This document shows positions 47,056-59,100 of a stretch of DNA of 64,000 nucleotides, piece after piece. Source of the stretch: Engraulis encrasicolus (lineage: Eukaryota > Chordata > Actinopteri > Clupeiformes > Engraulidae); the NCBI RefSeq assembly GCF_034702125.1, contig NC_085878.1, positions 15,571,740 through 15,635,739 on the forward strand, written 5' to 3'. A model generated the notes under the pieces. That model made no database searches, had not been told where the DNA came from, and worked only from the letters and a program-made list of their open reading frames with translations. The translations under genes were made by a program, and so were the position numbers. Within the stretch, counting starts at the first letter, position 1, and every line of letters begins with the position of its first letter.

Positions 47056-47454
47056 GCATTTAATTTTTGGTTTGGTTGCGTGCAGCAGGCCTTCTAAAAC
47101 CCAAACACAGACAAATAACCAGGCAACTTGCATAAGGAATGCAACCACATGCAAATGCGTCTGATGAACTGAAGATGAACTGAGAACTTAATGAGGATTA
47201 AAAAACATGTTTTACAGCAACAGTGTTACTGGGTACATTCAGGCAACAAGACAGACAGAAAGCAAATCACAGAGCATGGCAAAATGTTACTGAACCTAAA
47301 TGGTCGGGCCACATTTGGCATGTTTTGAAGTGCAACAGCCAGAAAAATCATCTTTTCGACCCGAGATATTTCGGCACAGATGTCCCTCTTTGTTTCTGTT
47401 TTTGTCCTGCAGCAGAGCTGACAAATGCAGTCATGCACACAGACACAAACACAC

Positions 47455-47521
47455 GCATGCATGCACACACACACTCATATATGCACGCACACACTCACAT
47501 ATGCACGCGCACACACACGCA

Positions 47522-47553
<32 letters not shown>

Positions 47554-47585
47554 CACACACATGCACACAGAGAGAGAGAGAGAGA
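47455..47585. repeat. Compound CA/CGCA and GA microsatellite
   Basis: ATGCACAC variants, six CGCA tetramers, about 12 CA units, then about 7 GA units. Confidence 0.9.
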
Positions 47586-47672
47586 ATTCGAATGAGGAAC
47601 ATTAGGCCTGTTTACTGAACAGACACATGACACAAGCACAAGAGTATTTTTCCTTAGCATTTTTGTGCTGCT

Positions 47673-47838
47673 ACGGTCTTGTAGCCACATAACGGTTCGG
47701 CATTAGACTGCTATGCCGGCGACCTGGGTTCGATTCCAGCCCAGGTCATTTGCCAGTCCCTCCCCTTCCCTCTCCCCACTCATTTCTTGTCTGTCCATCA
47801 CTATCCTGTCCCAAAGGCAAAAAGCCCCCAAAAAGGGT
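47673..47838 (+). mobile_element. tRNA-derived SINE, family B, copy 7
   Basis: The best-preserved copy: CTGGGTTCGATTCCAGCCC is a consensus B box. It is followed by CATTTGCCAGTCCCTCCCCT, CTCATTTCTTGTC, ATCCTGTCCCAAAGGCAAAA and an A-rich tail. Confidence 0.88.
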
Positions 47839-48845
47839 CAACGTCAGGTGCATTGTCATAAGATGAAATATAAAATTGTATTGATACTGTTGACAAAGAC
47901 ACAGGAATGTTGCTCATTGTTAAATATTTAACAGACAAAGGAAATCTTACTGTGTCAAGCAGTGCAATGCAACCTGCCTTGCCCACAGTAAAAACCATAA
48001 ATAAAACACTTCTTCTGTCACTGTCAAAACATTAAAACAGCTTCTCTTTTCAAGATCATTTAAATAACATTAGTCCATCCTGAGCCAATTGCTTATGGAC
48101 TTAGCAGAACTTTTTGAACGCGTAATTCAGAATCCATATATCACATAAGGACCTATTTACAAAATTAGACTCGTGCAGCTTACTTTCTTTCTTGGCCATA
48201 CACTCTGCTTCTGCCTGCACATTTGCAGGCCCACGTCCTGGTGTGGGAAAAAGAGAAATGAACTGGCTGGTTCTAACATTGTTTGCAATAGGGATGGCTT
48301 ATAGAGTGCATGGAAATGGAAATAAAAACCTTTCTGGTTTTGGTTAGACAATCATGCCAAACAGAAGCAGTGAAATGGCTGCCGTTTGTGGAATTAAGTT
48401 GTGAGCATTGCAGCTGAAGTCTAATTTATTTGTGTAGGTCTACTGTGCTGGCTTGCATCACACAAGTTAATACATATCCCCAGTTTTATATTAACAAATG
48501 CCATCACATATTTTGTGCCAAGGATCAGGCACACTTACTTAGCAGCTTAAATATAATCATTTTAAATTAGAAAGTCTTGGCACCAGTGTACCTAAATATA
48601 CCTGAATATAATAATACCAATGATTTAGCGATGTAGGCTTTTAGCTTATAGGACTTTCACTTTATTTTGAGATATCTCTCATCTCTATCTTTTGATAGCC
48701 TATAAATGTACTGTGTTTTGTAATATTTTGAGATAATTTAATGTTGTCTGCTTGCTTTGAAATTGAACCTGAATGCTGTTCTGCTTCCTAGGTTCAACAC
48801 AAATGACATCAAATGTGATAATGGATCAGATTCATTGATGGATTA

Positions 48846-48890
48846 ATAAATGAATGAATGAATGAATTAATTTATTTATTCATTCATTCA
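48846..48890. repeat. Palindromic AATG/CATT tetranucleotide tract
   Basis: AATGAATGAATGAATGAATT runs into TTATTTATTCATTCATTCAT, so the tract is nearly self-complementary. Confidence 0.85.
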
Positions 48891-48928
48891 TCACTGCAGG
48901 CAATATGGCTAAAAACACAGACCATCCT

Positions 48929-49613
48929 AGTGATTCACAAACTTTAAAATGATTAGGCCCCCCTGACATGGTCCGAGCCACACTTTTTTCTTTTTTTTTC
49001 CTGTGCACCGCCGTTCACAAGTCAATGTACGTAGTTCCTGCATCCTTAGATCCATGCAACAGCAGGAAGCATAATATATAGGCCTATAGACCAGGGGTGG
49101 GGAACCTATGTTTCGACGGCCGTTTGTGGCCCTTGAGGCCATTTTATCCAGCCCTTGATATGATTTAAATGTTACGCATCTTCACATGAAATATGACATA
49201 TTTTGTAAAAGAATCATAGAAATTCCATTTACATTACAATTATGTTATATTCAGGGGACCTTCAGAAGGTGGGGTCTGTTTTAAAGGTGGTTGGCTTCAA
49301 TATAGGCCTAAAGTGCAGGGTGAAATCCTGGTTTGTGTTCATAGTACGGCCCTCAGAGGACTTTTACGGCCCTCGGAGTAATTCGAGGTGGCCCCTCGAA
49401 TGAAAAAGGTTCCCCACCCCTGCTATAGACATATCAGTACCAACTGGGAATACTGTTTAGTTATTTTTTGTTTATTTTGGTTTACTTTAGTTGTTTGATT
49501 CATTTAATTAATTACTTTGTTATGACATGCTTTTCCTGCTATGCCAACTTGCTGCGGCCGCCCTATAGCAACCCCTCACGGCCCCCCAGGGGTCCCCGGC
49601 CCCCACTTTGAAA
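48929..49613. mobile_element. Probable older hAT-like element hosting another element
   Basis: Left end TAGTGATTCACAAACTTT and right end ACTTTGAAAACCACTG resemble imperfect CAGTGNTT-type hAT termini; GGCCCCCC blocks lie near both. The flanks do not show a convincing 8-bp duplication. The 331-bp element at 49092-49422 sits inside. Confidence 0.5.
49092..49422 (+). mobile_element. hAT MITE, 331 bp, perfect 8-bp target duplication
   Basis: Starts CAGGGGTGGGGAACCTATGT and ends GAAAAAGGTTCCCCACCCCTG. Target duplication CTATAGAC at 49084-49091 and 49423-49430. The interior carries CGGCCCTCAGAGG-type motifs and AAACCAGGATTTC in reverse. A second copy lies reversed at 58014-58333. Confidence 0.93.
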
Positions 49614-50198
49614 ACCACTGTCCTAAACCATGTCACTTCTCACAAAGAAGTGCCAGTGCTGCCATCTGGTGTTGATATGAGTCATTATTATTGTAGAATT
49701 GGTGTTACTCCTGAAATTGCCATTTAGACTCAGCAACAGATCTGGTGAAAAGAATGCCTCTACAAATAAGCAAGCAGTGCAGGAGTCTGCTTGAGCTCAT
49801 ATGAGAAAGTGGCCTGTGAATACTACATGTTGAGCTTTTACAGCATTTTTTAAAATGTTCCCTGTCCCTGCTATTTCTGAAGCATGCTGCATGTGTCAAC
49901 TTTCACATATACATCCGTGTCTGTCGGTGTCCCAGCTTTCATTTTTCCTATTTGGGATTGTATTAGGCTACATAATGTTCTCAAACCTCATTTATTTAAC
50001 TCATTCATTCATTTGAGAGAGAGACAGCTGGAATGTGACAACTGTTGTGTCAGTTAATGGTATCATTATGACCCATATTTGTCTTCTGATCTTTTTAACA
50101 ATTCTTTCTCCCCTCATTCACATGTATTTAAAAATTCTGAATGATATTCACACTGAATGATATTAATGAATATCATTCTGTGTATTTTAGTTGCATAT

Positions 50199-51370
50199 TT
50201 AATGTATGCTCAGGAGAATCAGGGCCTTCCTTTTTCTTGCACTCATATTGTTCTCAGGGAGGTGTCCCTTGTCTATGGCCTCGGCATACAGGACAGACTT
50301 GGGAACAGAGTCAGTGAGCCGACTGCAGGCCAGGGTCTTGGTAGCTTCCTCACTGTGCCGTTGAGCCTCCATCTCTGAGCGAGAGACATAGACATGGAAA
50401 GGCGCTCCATCTTCCTTATCCCCGTATTCAAAATGTACACGGTCAGCAAGTCGACTACCATCAAGGCCTTCATTGGTGACCCTTGGTGACCTCTTCTTCA
50501 TAGCCTCCCTCTCTGCTCTCATTGAGGACGCCAAGAGATGCTGGAGTCAGAGGAGAAGGGTGTGGCAGGACCTGGCTATAGCTTGATTCTGGAGCAACTT
50601 CATCTCCTGAGAAAACTTCCTCTCCCATCAGGGCAAACCGTGGTTGAAGACACCACATAAGGGGAAGCTCTCCAAGGGCAGCAAGCTGATGGCTATCCAG
50701 GCTATGATAGAACCCCATACGGATTGGTTTGGAGCAGGGCTTCGAACCAGTTCAAGGAACGAAAACCGAAAACCAGAACGAACGTAATTTTATGCAATTG
50801 TATGAGGAGCGGAAACAGTCACGAAAACGAAATGGTCTTCAACTGTTCCAGAACAGAAACGTTATTCTGAAATCCACAAAACCGGTTCATAACGGTTTAT
50901 TTTGTTCTCTATATATTTTATAAAATTTCACAAAAGCATACCCTAAAACATACATTGATGTGTTTGTGCTGTAGAGTTAAACAGGAAATTGGAGGTATAT
51001 TTGTCGGTAACAGACAGGCTATACCATATCTACACCATGCGGGGTTAGAATTTATAGAGCATAGAGTTGCTACGTTGTAAATCAAGGGAAAATACTAATG
51101 GGTACGCCTATTCTAGGTATAAGGTATAGTCCACTTGATAGGCCCGCCAAACACTGCTGGAACAATAAGAACGAACAATATTTTTGCGTTCCGAACCGGT
51201 TCAGGAACGATATTTCGGTGGCGAACGAATTCAAGAACGAAAACGTTAAATATAGGCCTACCTGAACCATTCTGAACGGAACGATTGAAAAATAAAATAG
51301 TTTTCAAGCCCTGGTTTGGAGACCTCATTGTAGCCGGAAGAGCAGGGCTTGCTAGTCAACAAGGCACCAT
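50199..51370 (-). pseudogene. Unidentified minus-strand coding remnant, split by a hAT-like insertion and a frameshift
   Basis: Read on the minus strand, a splice-acceptor-like TCTCTCTTTTCTAG precedes 51370. An open frame then encodes DGALLTSKPCSSGYNEVSKP up to 51314. At that point a 579-bp element with an 8-bp duplication intervenes. Without the element and one duplication copy the same frame continues as IRMGFYHSLDSHQLAALGEL and on to a stop near 50470. A second minus frame overlaps it from about 50534 and runs to 50199 (for example RLADRVHFEYGDKEDGAPFH), so a frameshift or an unseen intron separates the two halves. Composition is protein-like and not low-complexity. I do not recognise the family; it could be a decayed gene exon, a retrocopy or part of a transposon-borne gene. 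Confidence 0.5.
50735..51313. mobile_element. hAT-like element, 579 bp, perfect 8-bp target duplication
   Basis: Starts CAGGGCTTCGAACCAGTTC and ends TTTTCAAGCCCTG. Duplication GTTTGGAG at 50727-50734 and 51314-51321. The interior has repeated AACCGGTTC/GAACGA motifs near both ends (subterminal repeats). No transposase frame. Confidence 0.92.
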
Positions 51371-51657
51371 CTAGAAAAGAGAGATACACAAAATATATTT
51401 TTAAAAACCTTGATGAAGTCAAGTCTAGTCTAGTCAGTTTTATTGTCAATTTCTTTACATGCACAGGTCATACAAAGAATTTGAAATTACGTTTCTTACT
51501 TTCCCAATGCAGACATAGACATACTTTAGGTATGTATAGACATATTTATAGACATATATATTACACAATACATACTTACTTCAGTATAGACATAGACAGT
51601 ACACATAGAGACATTTAATGTGAAAGACTGGACAACAGGAGACATGTAGAAAACATA

Positions 51658-53048
51658 CAAAGCGGATTCCAAAAAAGTTGGGACACTTGGTATTTTGTGA
51701 AAAAAATCAAAATGCTGGCATTTTCAAAACATTCAATCCATGCATAAGATACACAATGGCACAAGGTCAACATAGAAACAGTTAAAATGAGGCAAAAGCA
51801 TTGTTTTGAGGGAAATATGTAGTCATTTAAATTTTGATCCATGCAACAAATCTCAAAAAAGTTGGGACAGGACCAAAAAATGTTGTAATAGTTGGATAAT
51901 TCTAAAAAAAAAAGGGAAAGGAACTATAAGGAACTATATTGACTGCCAACATGAATGCACAAATAAAATACCATCACAGAGAGGTTGTGGCACTCAGTAG
52001 CGAAGATTTTGAGGGACTAATTACTGATCTATTACACAGAAAGATTGAATTATCAAAATTGCAGGCATATAAGGCCTATTTCTGTATTGTAGAGTTCTGT
52101 AAAATCATTGCACGAGTTATGAGATCATGACATACCCATTGTCAATAAGCAAACTATGACACTCCAACAATGACAGCTGTTGAAAAAATGACCATAAACA
52201 CAACACTTGATTAAGGCACATGATGCAGACATTAAACAGTGTTGCAAGTGGCAAAGCTCATTCTAGATGGACATAGGAGACATGTGAAACTGTCCTCTGA
52301 TTACAGAATGGAAAATATTTCATTCTTTTTTAAAATCATGGAGTCATGCACCCTCCAGGTTATGAAGAAAATGAATACTTCAGCTTGATTTAGTGGTCAG
52401 TCTGAAAGACAGCATATATGATGGTAAAGGGGTGCAGAGATGCCTTGGTTATGGTCTTCTTACTCATGTAGAGCATTAAAATGAGGGCTGAATGATATAT
52501 TCAGACTTTAAACAGCATACATAGCTACCAAGGCATTATATTTTGCCCCACAGTGATGGCAAATTTCAATCTCTACTATGTTCCAACAGTGTGGTTCCAT
52601 CATAAGAGTAAACAGGTGACAAAATTGTTTTCTTGCAGTCAGGATATGCCACATATTAAGCATAACAAGAAGGTAAACAAGTCGAAGAACACACCTATCA
52701 GTTGAGCTGCTGAAATCATGTCTCGCATATCAAAATATCATTTTTTTTAAAAATCAGTCAAAGTATTTAAATGTTAAGTCTCCTCCCTTGTGTTGTGTTT
52801 AGTCTTATCCAACATAAAAAGCATTTTATTGGCCCTGTCCCAACTTTTTTGGAATTTGTTGCAAGGGTGAAATTTTAAATGATCACATAATTACCCCCAA
52901 AACAATCATTCTGCTTGGCTTTAACAACTGATATGTTGTCTATACACAATGCTCTACCTTATTGACATATTGAACGTTTTGAAAATGCCAGCATTTTGAT
53001 TTTATTCACAAAATACCAAGTGTCCCAACTTTTTTGGAATCCGCTTTG
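51658..53048. mobile_element. TA-flanked transposon with IR/DR ends (Tc1/mariner-like), 1391 bp, inactive
   Basis: Terminal inverted repeats of about 85 bp begin CAAAGCGGATTCCAAAAAAG, with TA outside both ends. The core CAAAAAAGTTGGGACA recurs in the same orientation about 180 bp inside the left end (51853), and its complement recurs inside the right end (about 52837). This is the IR/DR arrangement known for Tc1-like elements such as Sleeping Beauty. The interior contains only short open frames (63 codons near 51939-52130) with no recognisable DDE domain, so it is a decayed or non-autonomous copy. Other TA-targeting families remain possible. Confidence 0.8.
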
Positions 53049-53062
53049 TACATTAAAAGAGG

Positions 53063-54168
53063 TAAGGTAAGCGTACCCATTAAGCCCATGTACCCTTTAA
53101 GCCCACTTTCAACTTTGAGGTCAATTTAAAGAAAGGGAAAAGGTGAATTTTGTTGTTCATCACCCTATCCAATTAAAGGGTTTAGTAACTGACAAAATGT
53201 TTTTTATTGCAAACAAATCACATTTTTTATCGTCGAGTTATTCCCGTCCAAGTGAATCCAGTCTCAGGACTACTGACAAGAAGTTGCCTCAAAACTTTGC
53301 TGTTTTGGGACATGTCAGAAATCATAGAATATCAGCTAGTTTAAGTCAAATGTTTTGAAAATACTTTCATATTTATTAAACTAAGAGGTAAATGTAATGA
53401 TTTTTATATATATACATGCAGTGTTTTACTAAATTATAGCATTTCCCTTCAAATGGAAAGATGTGTTTTATGAGCGAGCACACGCCGATATTCTCTTGAT
53501 ACAACCACACACCATCTTTATCTTACTCTACTGTAAGACTTAAGGTGGTTAGGTATGAATTCTAAGCATATTCCAGTTTGTTTGGCATTGATGCATCATG
53601 AAATGTTTTGTGGAGTTGATTATTTCCATAAAATAGCTTTTTGTATAGGCGGGCTTAATGGGTACAAGGTGGGCTTAAATGGTACACCCCATTGAAATGC
53701 ATGCAAGTTTGCATGCATGCTTATGAAAAATGCCTTTGAGGGACATAAAAAGTGCTGTACAATCCCAAGTTGTTGGTTTAAAAGGCATAATGTAATGAAC
53801 TAACAATAATCAATTAGAAAAAATACATTTCTCTGTTTGGATGAAGAATTTTATGAAGTAGGCCTATAGAATAGAATAGAATAGAATAGAATAGAATAGA
53901 ATAGAAAGCCTTTATTGTCAGTATACAAAGTATACTGAGATTTTTTTACTGAGACCAATGGTACCATTTAAGCCCATTCAGACTTTTCACTTCTCTCGTA
54001 AAAAATCTTCATATTGTACTTCGAAATATCCATCAACTCAGTGACAAACATTGAGAAGAGAGGTAAATCTTACTATTTAACAAAATATTTCTCAAAAAAA
54101 ATATGTGAAGATGATTAAAAAATAAAGAAATTTAGATTTTGGTGGGCTTAATGGGTACGCTTACCTTA
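53063..54168. mobile_element. Inverted-repeat element, 1106 bp, with internal copies of its end motif
   Basis: TAAGGTAAGCGTACCCATTA (then AGCCCA) at the left is mirrored exactly at the right end. Variants of GGGCTTAATGGGTAC also occur inside, near 53082, 53650, 53675 and 53960. No coding frame. I could not assign a transposon class, and the outermost TAA/TTA does not form a clear direct duplication. Confidence 0.75.
53868..53945 (+). mobile_element. (GAATA)n plus LINE/SINE 3'-end-like fragment
   Basis: About seven AATAG pentamers followed by AAGCCTTTATTGTCAGTATA, a junction commonly seen at 3' ends of fish retroposons; here it lies inside the 1.1-kb inverted-repeat element. Confidence 0.55.
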
Positions 54169-54548
54169 TTTGTTGTGCTTTTCTTAAAGTCCTATTTTGA
54201 CAATCTGACATAGTAATAGAAGCATTGTGAAAAGAAAAAAATATATTAAAGTGGGTAATTGTAGTGACCATTTTTTTTATTGTCCTAGTAGGACATTTTG
54301 CACACGTTAAGCGGAACGGCTAATTTTAATTAGTGGTAGTAGTATTGGCACATAGAAATAAATACCATTGTTTGGGAAGAACTAGACAGCTAAAAATTTG
54401 TATATTTACATTTGTGTTGGTATAGTTGTTTAAGATAGTGTTGAAGGAATTCAAGACTGAAACTACATTGAAACCATACCTTGCTTGCTAGTCTCTTTAT
54501 AGTCTCTATTTTTATAAAATAAAAAAAATAAAAAATATTTTTTAAAGA

Positions 54549-54596
<48 letters not shown>
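54549..54596. repeat. (AAT)n microsatellite
   Basis: About 15 AAT units. Confidence 0.97.
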
Positions 54597-54739
54597 GAAT
54601 TGAACTATACCTTGTTTGTTGCAAAATCCAACATTTTGTGTCATTTTCACAAAATGATGTCCAATGTGCAGTATCTCTCAGCAAAGAAAAGCAGCTGTTC
54701 TCTCTCAGTACTTTCAGTAAAAGGAGGTTGAAACACAGC

Positions 54740-54800
54740 ATTCTAGTTTGAACATTCTAGTTTGAACATTCTACCACGAACATTCTAGTTTGAAGATTCT
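54740..54800 (+). repeat. 15-bp tandem repeat
   Basis: Four units of CATTCTAGTTTGAA with small changes (one ACCACGA variant). Confidence 0.85.
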
Positions 54801-55246
54801 ACTTCAACATGCTGCCTCATTTATGATGTCATCGCATTTAGAGAGAAGTATTGCTCTAGATTATTCTCTCTGGCCTTTATCATATCGGGTAGGCCTAGTT
54901 CAAATGGGCCTGTAGGCAGAGGCGATTCTAGGGTTAGGTGGGGTCCCAAGCGAAAATGCAAGAACGAACATTTCAACCAAAATCGCCACTACTGTGGTAA
55001 AGTGTGGGCTATAATTCAATATCTAGGGGCCCCAAGCGGCTGCTCGCCTTGCATGGTGGCAAAACGCGCCTCTGCCTGTAGGTTTAGGCCTACATATTCT
55101 GAGTAGGTAGGAGCTATCACTAATGATGCACTTGTGTGCTACACAGTTGGCCACTCACAATTTCTGTGAGTCACAAAATTGCTTAACCTGTATATCATTG
55201 GTTTATTTTATAGACATTTGAAATGACCTCCCGGGCAAAATTAAAT

Positions 55247-55552
55247 GACACAGTGTGCATCCCAATATGCGACCTTGCCTCCTCCACTTGTGCTTGTCTC
55301 CTCGTCCCGCCTCCTGGCCCCTCCTCCGTGGAGAAAACGATAAAGTTTCCCAGCTGTCAGCATCGCCACAACAACTTTTGAGGGACTGTTTTTCATTCAC
55401 CATCCCAATTGCAAATGAGAAAAAGACTTTACAATTGAGCTTTTGCCAGATATTGAAATATAATGCTGTTGTCAGTGATGTCATCATGACGAGAAGCAAG
55501 TGGAGGAGGCAAGTGGAGGAGGCAAGGTCACATATTAAAACGCACTCACTAA
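55247..55552. mobile_element. Probable MITE with inverted CCTTGCCTCCTCCACTTG ends
   Basis: CCTTGCCTCCTCCACTTG near 55273 is mirrored at 55500-55530, where the right arm carries an extra tandem copy of GGAGGCAAGT. The outer ends (GTGTGCATCCCAATATG and its complement) are only partly matched. Confidence 0.55.
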
Positions 55553-56061
55553 GGGCCTGATTTTGCCCCCCACGCTTGAGTTTGACCCCCCCCCCCCTTT
55601 TTTCAGTAGGTCTATACTTAGGCTTATAACTTTTACCTGAATACTAATCGGTAACCACACTTGAAAGAAAGAAAGAAAATATCAACTCATTTTTTTTGGG
55701 ATGCAAATAGATCATTGATTTATATTGTGCATTTAATGAAAAAGTGATAAGACAGATTAACGCCACAATGTTATTCGAAATGAGGATGAGAAAAAGACCA
55801 ACATGCCCGAATAGAATTCATGACGATGGGCAGATGACATCTGAGTTTTGATAACACAGACGTTGGTCTTAGGAACAATTAACTTGCTTTAGTCTACAAT
55901 TTCCAGGGGGAAGAATATTGGTACCGCACCTTGTGCAGCAATTATATGTTTCCGTGTGCAACCACTGACAACTCAACATCAAATCCAATGCAGTGAATTA
56001 CATCACGATACTAGCACAGAAAAGTTTAGCAGCACAAGAGCTTTCTTTTTCACAGGGCAAC

Positions 56062-56141
56062 ATGTCTGAAGGTTTGCTTCGTTGGTGCATCGACCAGTTG
56101 CACACCAGCTTCGGTTTAGAAGCGTGCGATGACATTGTTCA
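56062..56141 (+). CDS. trip4: trip4 exon 1
   Basis: ATG at 56062 (context CAACATGT) opens MSEGLLRWCIDQLHTSFGLE. The tail WC-QL-FGL matches the human N terminus, supporting this start. Donor GTTCA|GTGAGT, phase 2. Confidence 0.92.
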
Positions 56142-59100
56142 GTGAGTAGCTTAAAATATAATTTTGTTGCCATTAGATTTGAAGCAGGCTAGCTAGATAG
56201 AGAAGATGTCACCAGCCAGGGTAGTCCATATGGCTGTTTTGATGGACAGACAGTTCTCATATCCTTAAGAATCGTGTTGACTTGACACATTTGAGTACAT
56301 TTGAGTGTTTGAGAGGGTTTGAGATTGTAGACAAATGCTGTGGTCAGAACATAGGCTTCCTGTCATACAGTCACCAGCCTAGCGTCATGAATTCTATTCG
56401 GACACAGTGGTCTTTTTTATCGTCCTCATTTAGATACATCTTGTCCATTGACAATGCGGAGGAGATAGCAGAATATGTTGGTGACCTACTCGGAGGAACT
56501 GATGGGAAGAAGAAGCTGTTTATCGACGAGCTAGTGAGGAGATGGAGGAGTGTCCAGCAGGGGACACATGAAAATGTAAACCTCATTCCCATGAAAGTAA
56601 CGTCAGGTAAGAAAGCTGTTCTAAAGATCAGGCTGCCTCGTTGGTGGCAGCTGTCATTAGAGATCCACACTCAAGGAAATAGCATAAACACTGCAGTGAT
56701 GTTAAGTGTCACTAGAGGAAACTTTTAAGCAGTGTTTAACCCACAGAATCTCCATAAATTACTATGTTGCTGTAGGTGGTCTCATGTCGCCCTCCACATT
56801 TTAAAATTCCTCTGGGAATTGGTGAAACAGATTCAATCAGCTTGACAGGTCTTCTGTCCGCAGACTTTCCAGATATGACAAAAGATGCCCAAAAGAAAAC
56901 CAAACGGAAAGGAAGAAACAAACAAGAAATGCTTACTGTCGGCCAGATAGAGCCAGAGCCTGAGGTTGTCAAGACTCCAATTGATCTGATGAAGGTAACC
57001 AGTTTCCATTCATAGAAACAGTCTTTTTCACTTTTAGAAATGGTTTTGTAACCTGTTAGAGGTTTATAAAAATCAACAACAGACACAATTCTTAACTGGT
57101 GTGCACTTTCCACCAGACAGGGCAGCTACTCTATAACACTATATACAATCAAAAGGGAATTGGGAACACTATATGCAATCACTTGAGCGATCGACTTTGA
57201 AATAGTCTTGTTTGTCTGAACTTCTCTAATTGGCTTTTGAAGGATGCTTACCAAGGGTGTACTTACTCCCTCTCTTGATAATGTTTACATAGTGTATGGT
57301 CAATAAAAATGTGATGATATGCAAATGTTTGGGTGGAATTGGGTAAAGCGGGCACTGTTTGTTCCTCCTTGGAAAGATCAGACCATGTTTTATGACCAAT
57401 TTTGACAGAATTGTAAGACATTTCAAAGGGTGCAAACAGTTCAAAGGCAAACTTTTTCCTCCCAGTGTACAGAATGTCACTCGAATGACATATGCCTTTT
57501 TTCTTGCTTTTTTTCTCAGGCACAGGAAAATGCTTCATCCTCCACAAAGAAGAAGAGCAAATTTGTAAGTCTGTATGCCAAAGAGGGTCAGGATCGCTTG
57601 GCCATTCTGCTACCCGGACGGCATGCCTGCGAGTGCCTGGCACAGAAGCACGGCCTGGTCAACAACTGCATGAGTTGTGGACGTATCGTCTGCGAGCAGG
57701 AGGGGTCTGGCCCCTGCCTCTTCTGTGGCAGTCTGGTGAGTGGTTGTTGGCAGAGGCCGACATGCCCAGCTTAATACATTTTTACGTCCTGATGCAAATA
57801 TTCATGCCTATTCGTTTAACAATTCAAGTTTTAAAATATTTGAGGAAATCACTTGTCTTAGGAGGGCAGGCAGAAAGAGGACATGAAACAAGAAAAGGCA
57901 GGATTTCTGCTTTCTGAATCTCTTTACGCCTGCCTCTGATTGATTATGAGCAATAAACCATGTTGTCAATAAGCTATTGGAGTAGGCTTTCTGTATATTG
58001 TTTTGGTTTAGCACAGGGGTGAGGAATCTTTTTCATTCGAGGGCCACTCTAAATTTTATGAAGTGCTCCAAGGGCCATACAATGAACACAAACCAGGATT
58101 TCCCCCTGCACTTTAGGCCACCTATAAGCGGTCACCTTTACAACAGACCCCAACTTCACTAGGTCCCCGGAAAATGTGATATAATTGTATTGCAAATGTA
58201 GTTTTTTAACATTTCCTCAGTAAACATGTCACATTTCAAGTGAATCTTTATAAAATTAAAATTATGTAGGGAGGCAGATAAGACTGCCTTGAGGGCTGTT
58301 AACGGCCCTCGAGACATAGGTTTCCCACCCCTGGTTTAGCAATCAATGAAAGGAAGTGAAGTGCGCTGTAGAGCACTGTCATCTTTCATAATAGAGTAGA
58401 ATACTTATTGTTCCCCAAGGACATGAAGGATGGCATGGCTGATCTTTAGCAATACAGCGCCAGTAGAAATGACACTCTCCATTTCAGGGCCCTTGGCGAA
58501 ATATAGAGATGGGGGCCCTTTTTAAATTATTTTTGCTGGTATTCATCATGGCAGAGCTTAGTGGTGGGGCCCCATTCACAGGGTATTTTATGGTGAGGCC
58601 CTAGGCAATTGCCTTGTCACTTATATTGTAGGTAAAACCGCCACTGGTGACACTTCAATTGATTATAAGGTGCATTATAATAGGCTATATTGATTGATTG
58701 TTGTTAGATATGGGAGACCTGAAGTGCACGTGCATGCGCTCTCTATGTAACTGGCTTCCCTTTCTATAGCCAAAATACGCATTAAAATTAATTTGTTAAT
58801 GTGAACTGACTATCTTACAATAAGTCGAGTAGTTTCACCGTGTCTAAACAGGCGGTCTAATTTGATAATTGGGGGGTATTCCAAGAACAGGGGTTGAGTG
58901 ATAAACCTAAATTAATCTCTGGGAAGTGGCAAACCTTCTAATAGATTGCCAGGTTAAATGAGGACTACAGGCTCTTCTATTAGATGATTTATCACTACCT
59001 TAAGGTTAACTTAACCTGGTCTACGACTGAGCCAGATTCTTGGAATACCCCCCTGCTGTTACCCGATTAATTTGTGTATATTTTGTGTAGTGTGTGTATA

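Larger units (their letters stand above)
45341..56061. other. Repeat-rich intergenic region between chrna7 and trip4
   Basis: Contains a 16-bp minisatellite with hairpin (46424-46830), ATC/CAG-type trinucleotide arrays (46846-47055), a SINE (47673), nested hAT-like elements (48929-49613), a broken minus-strand reading frame (50199-51370), a TA-flanked IR/DR element (51658-53048), a 1.1-kb inverted-repeat element (53063-54168), (AAT)n (54549), 15-bp tandem repeats (54740) and a MITE (55247). The last 500 bp before trip4 are repeat-poor and likely hold its promoter. Confidence 0.7.

Noticed and set aside
46699..47154. A 151-codon minus-strand frame rich in Val and Met
   Set aside because: Produced by the TAC and CAT trinucleotide arrays.
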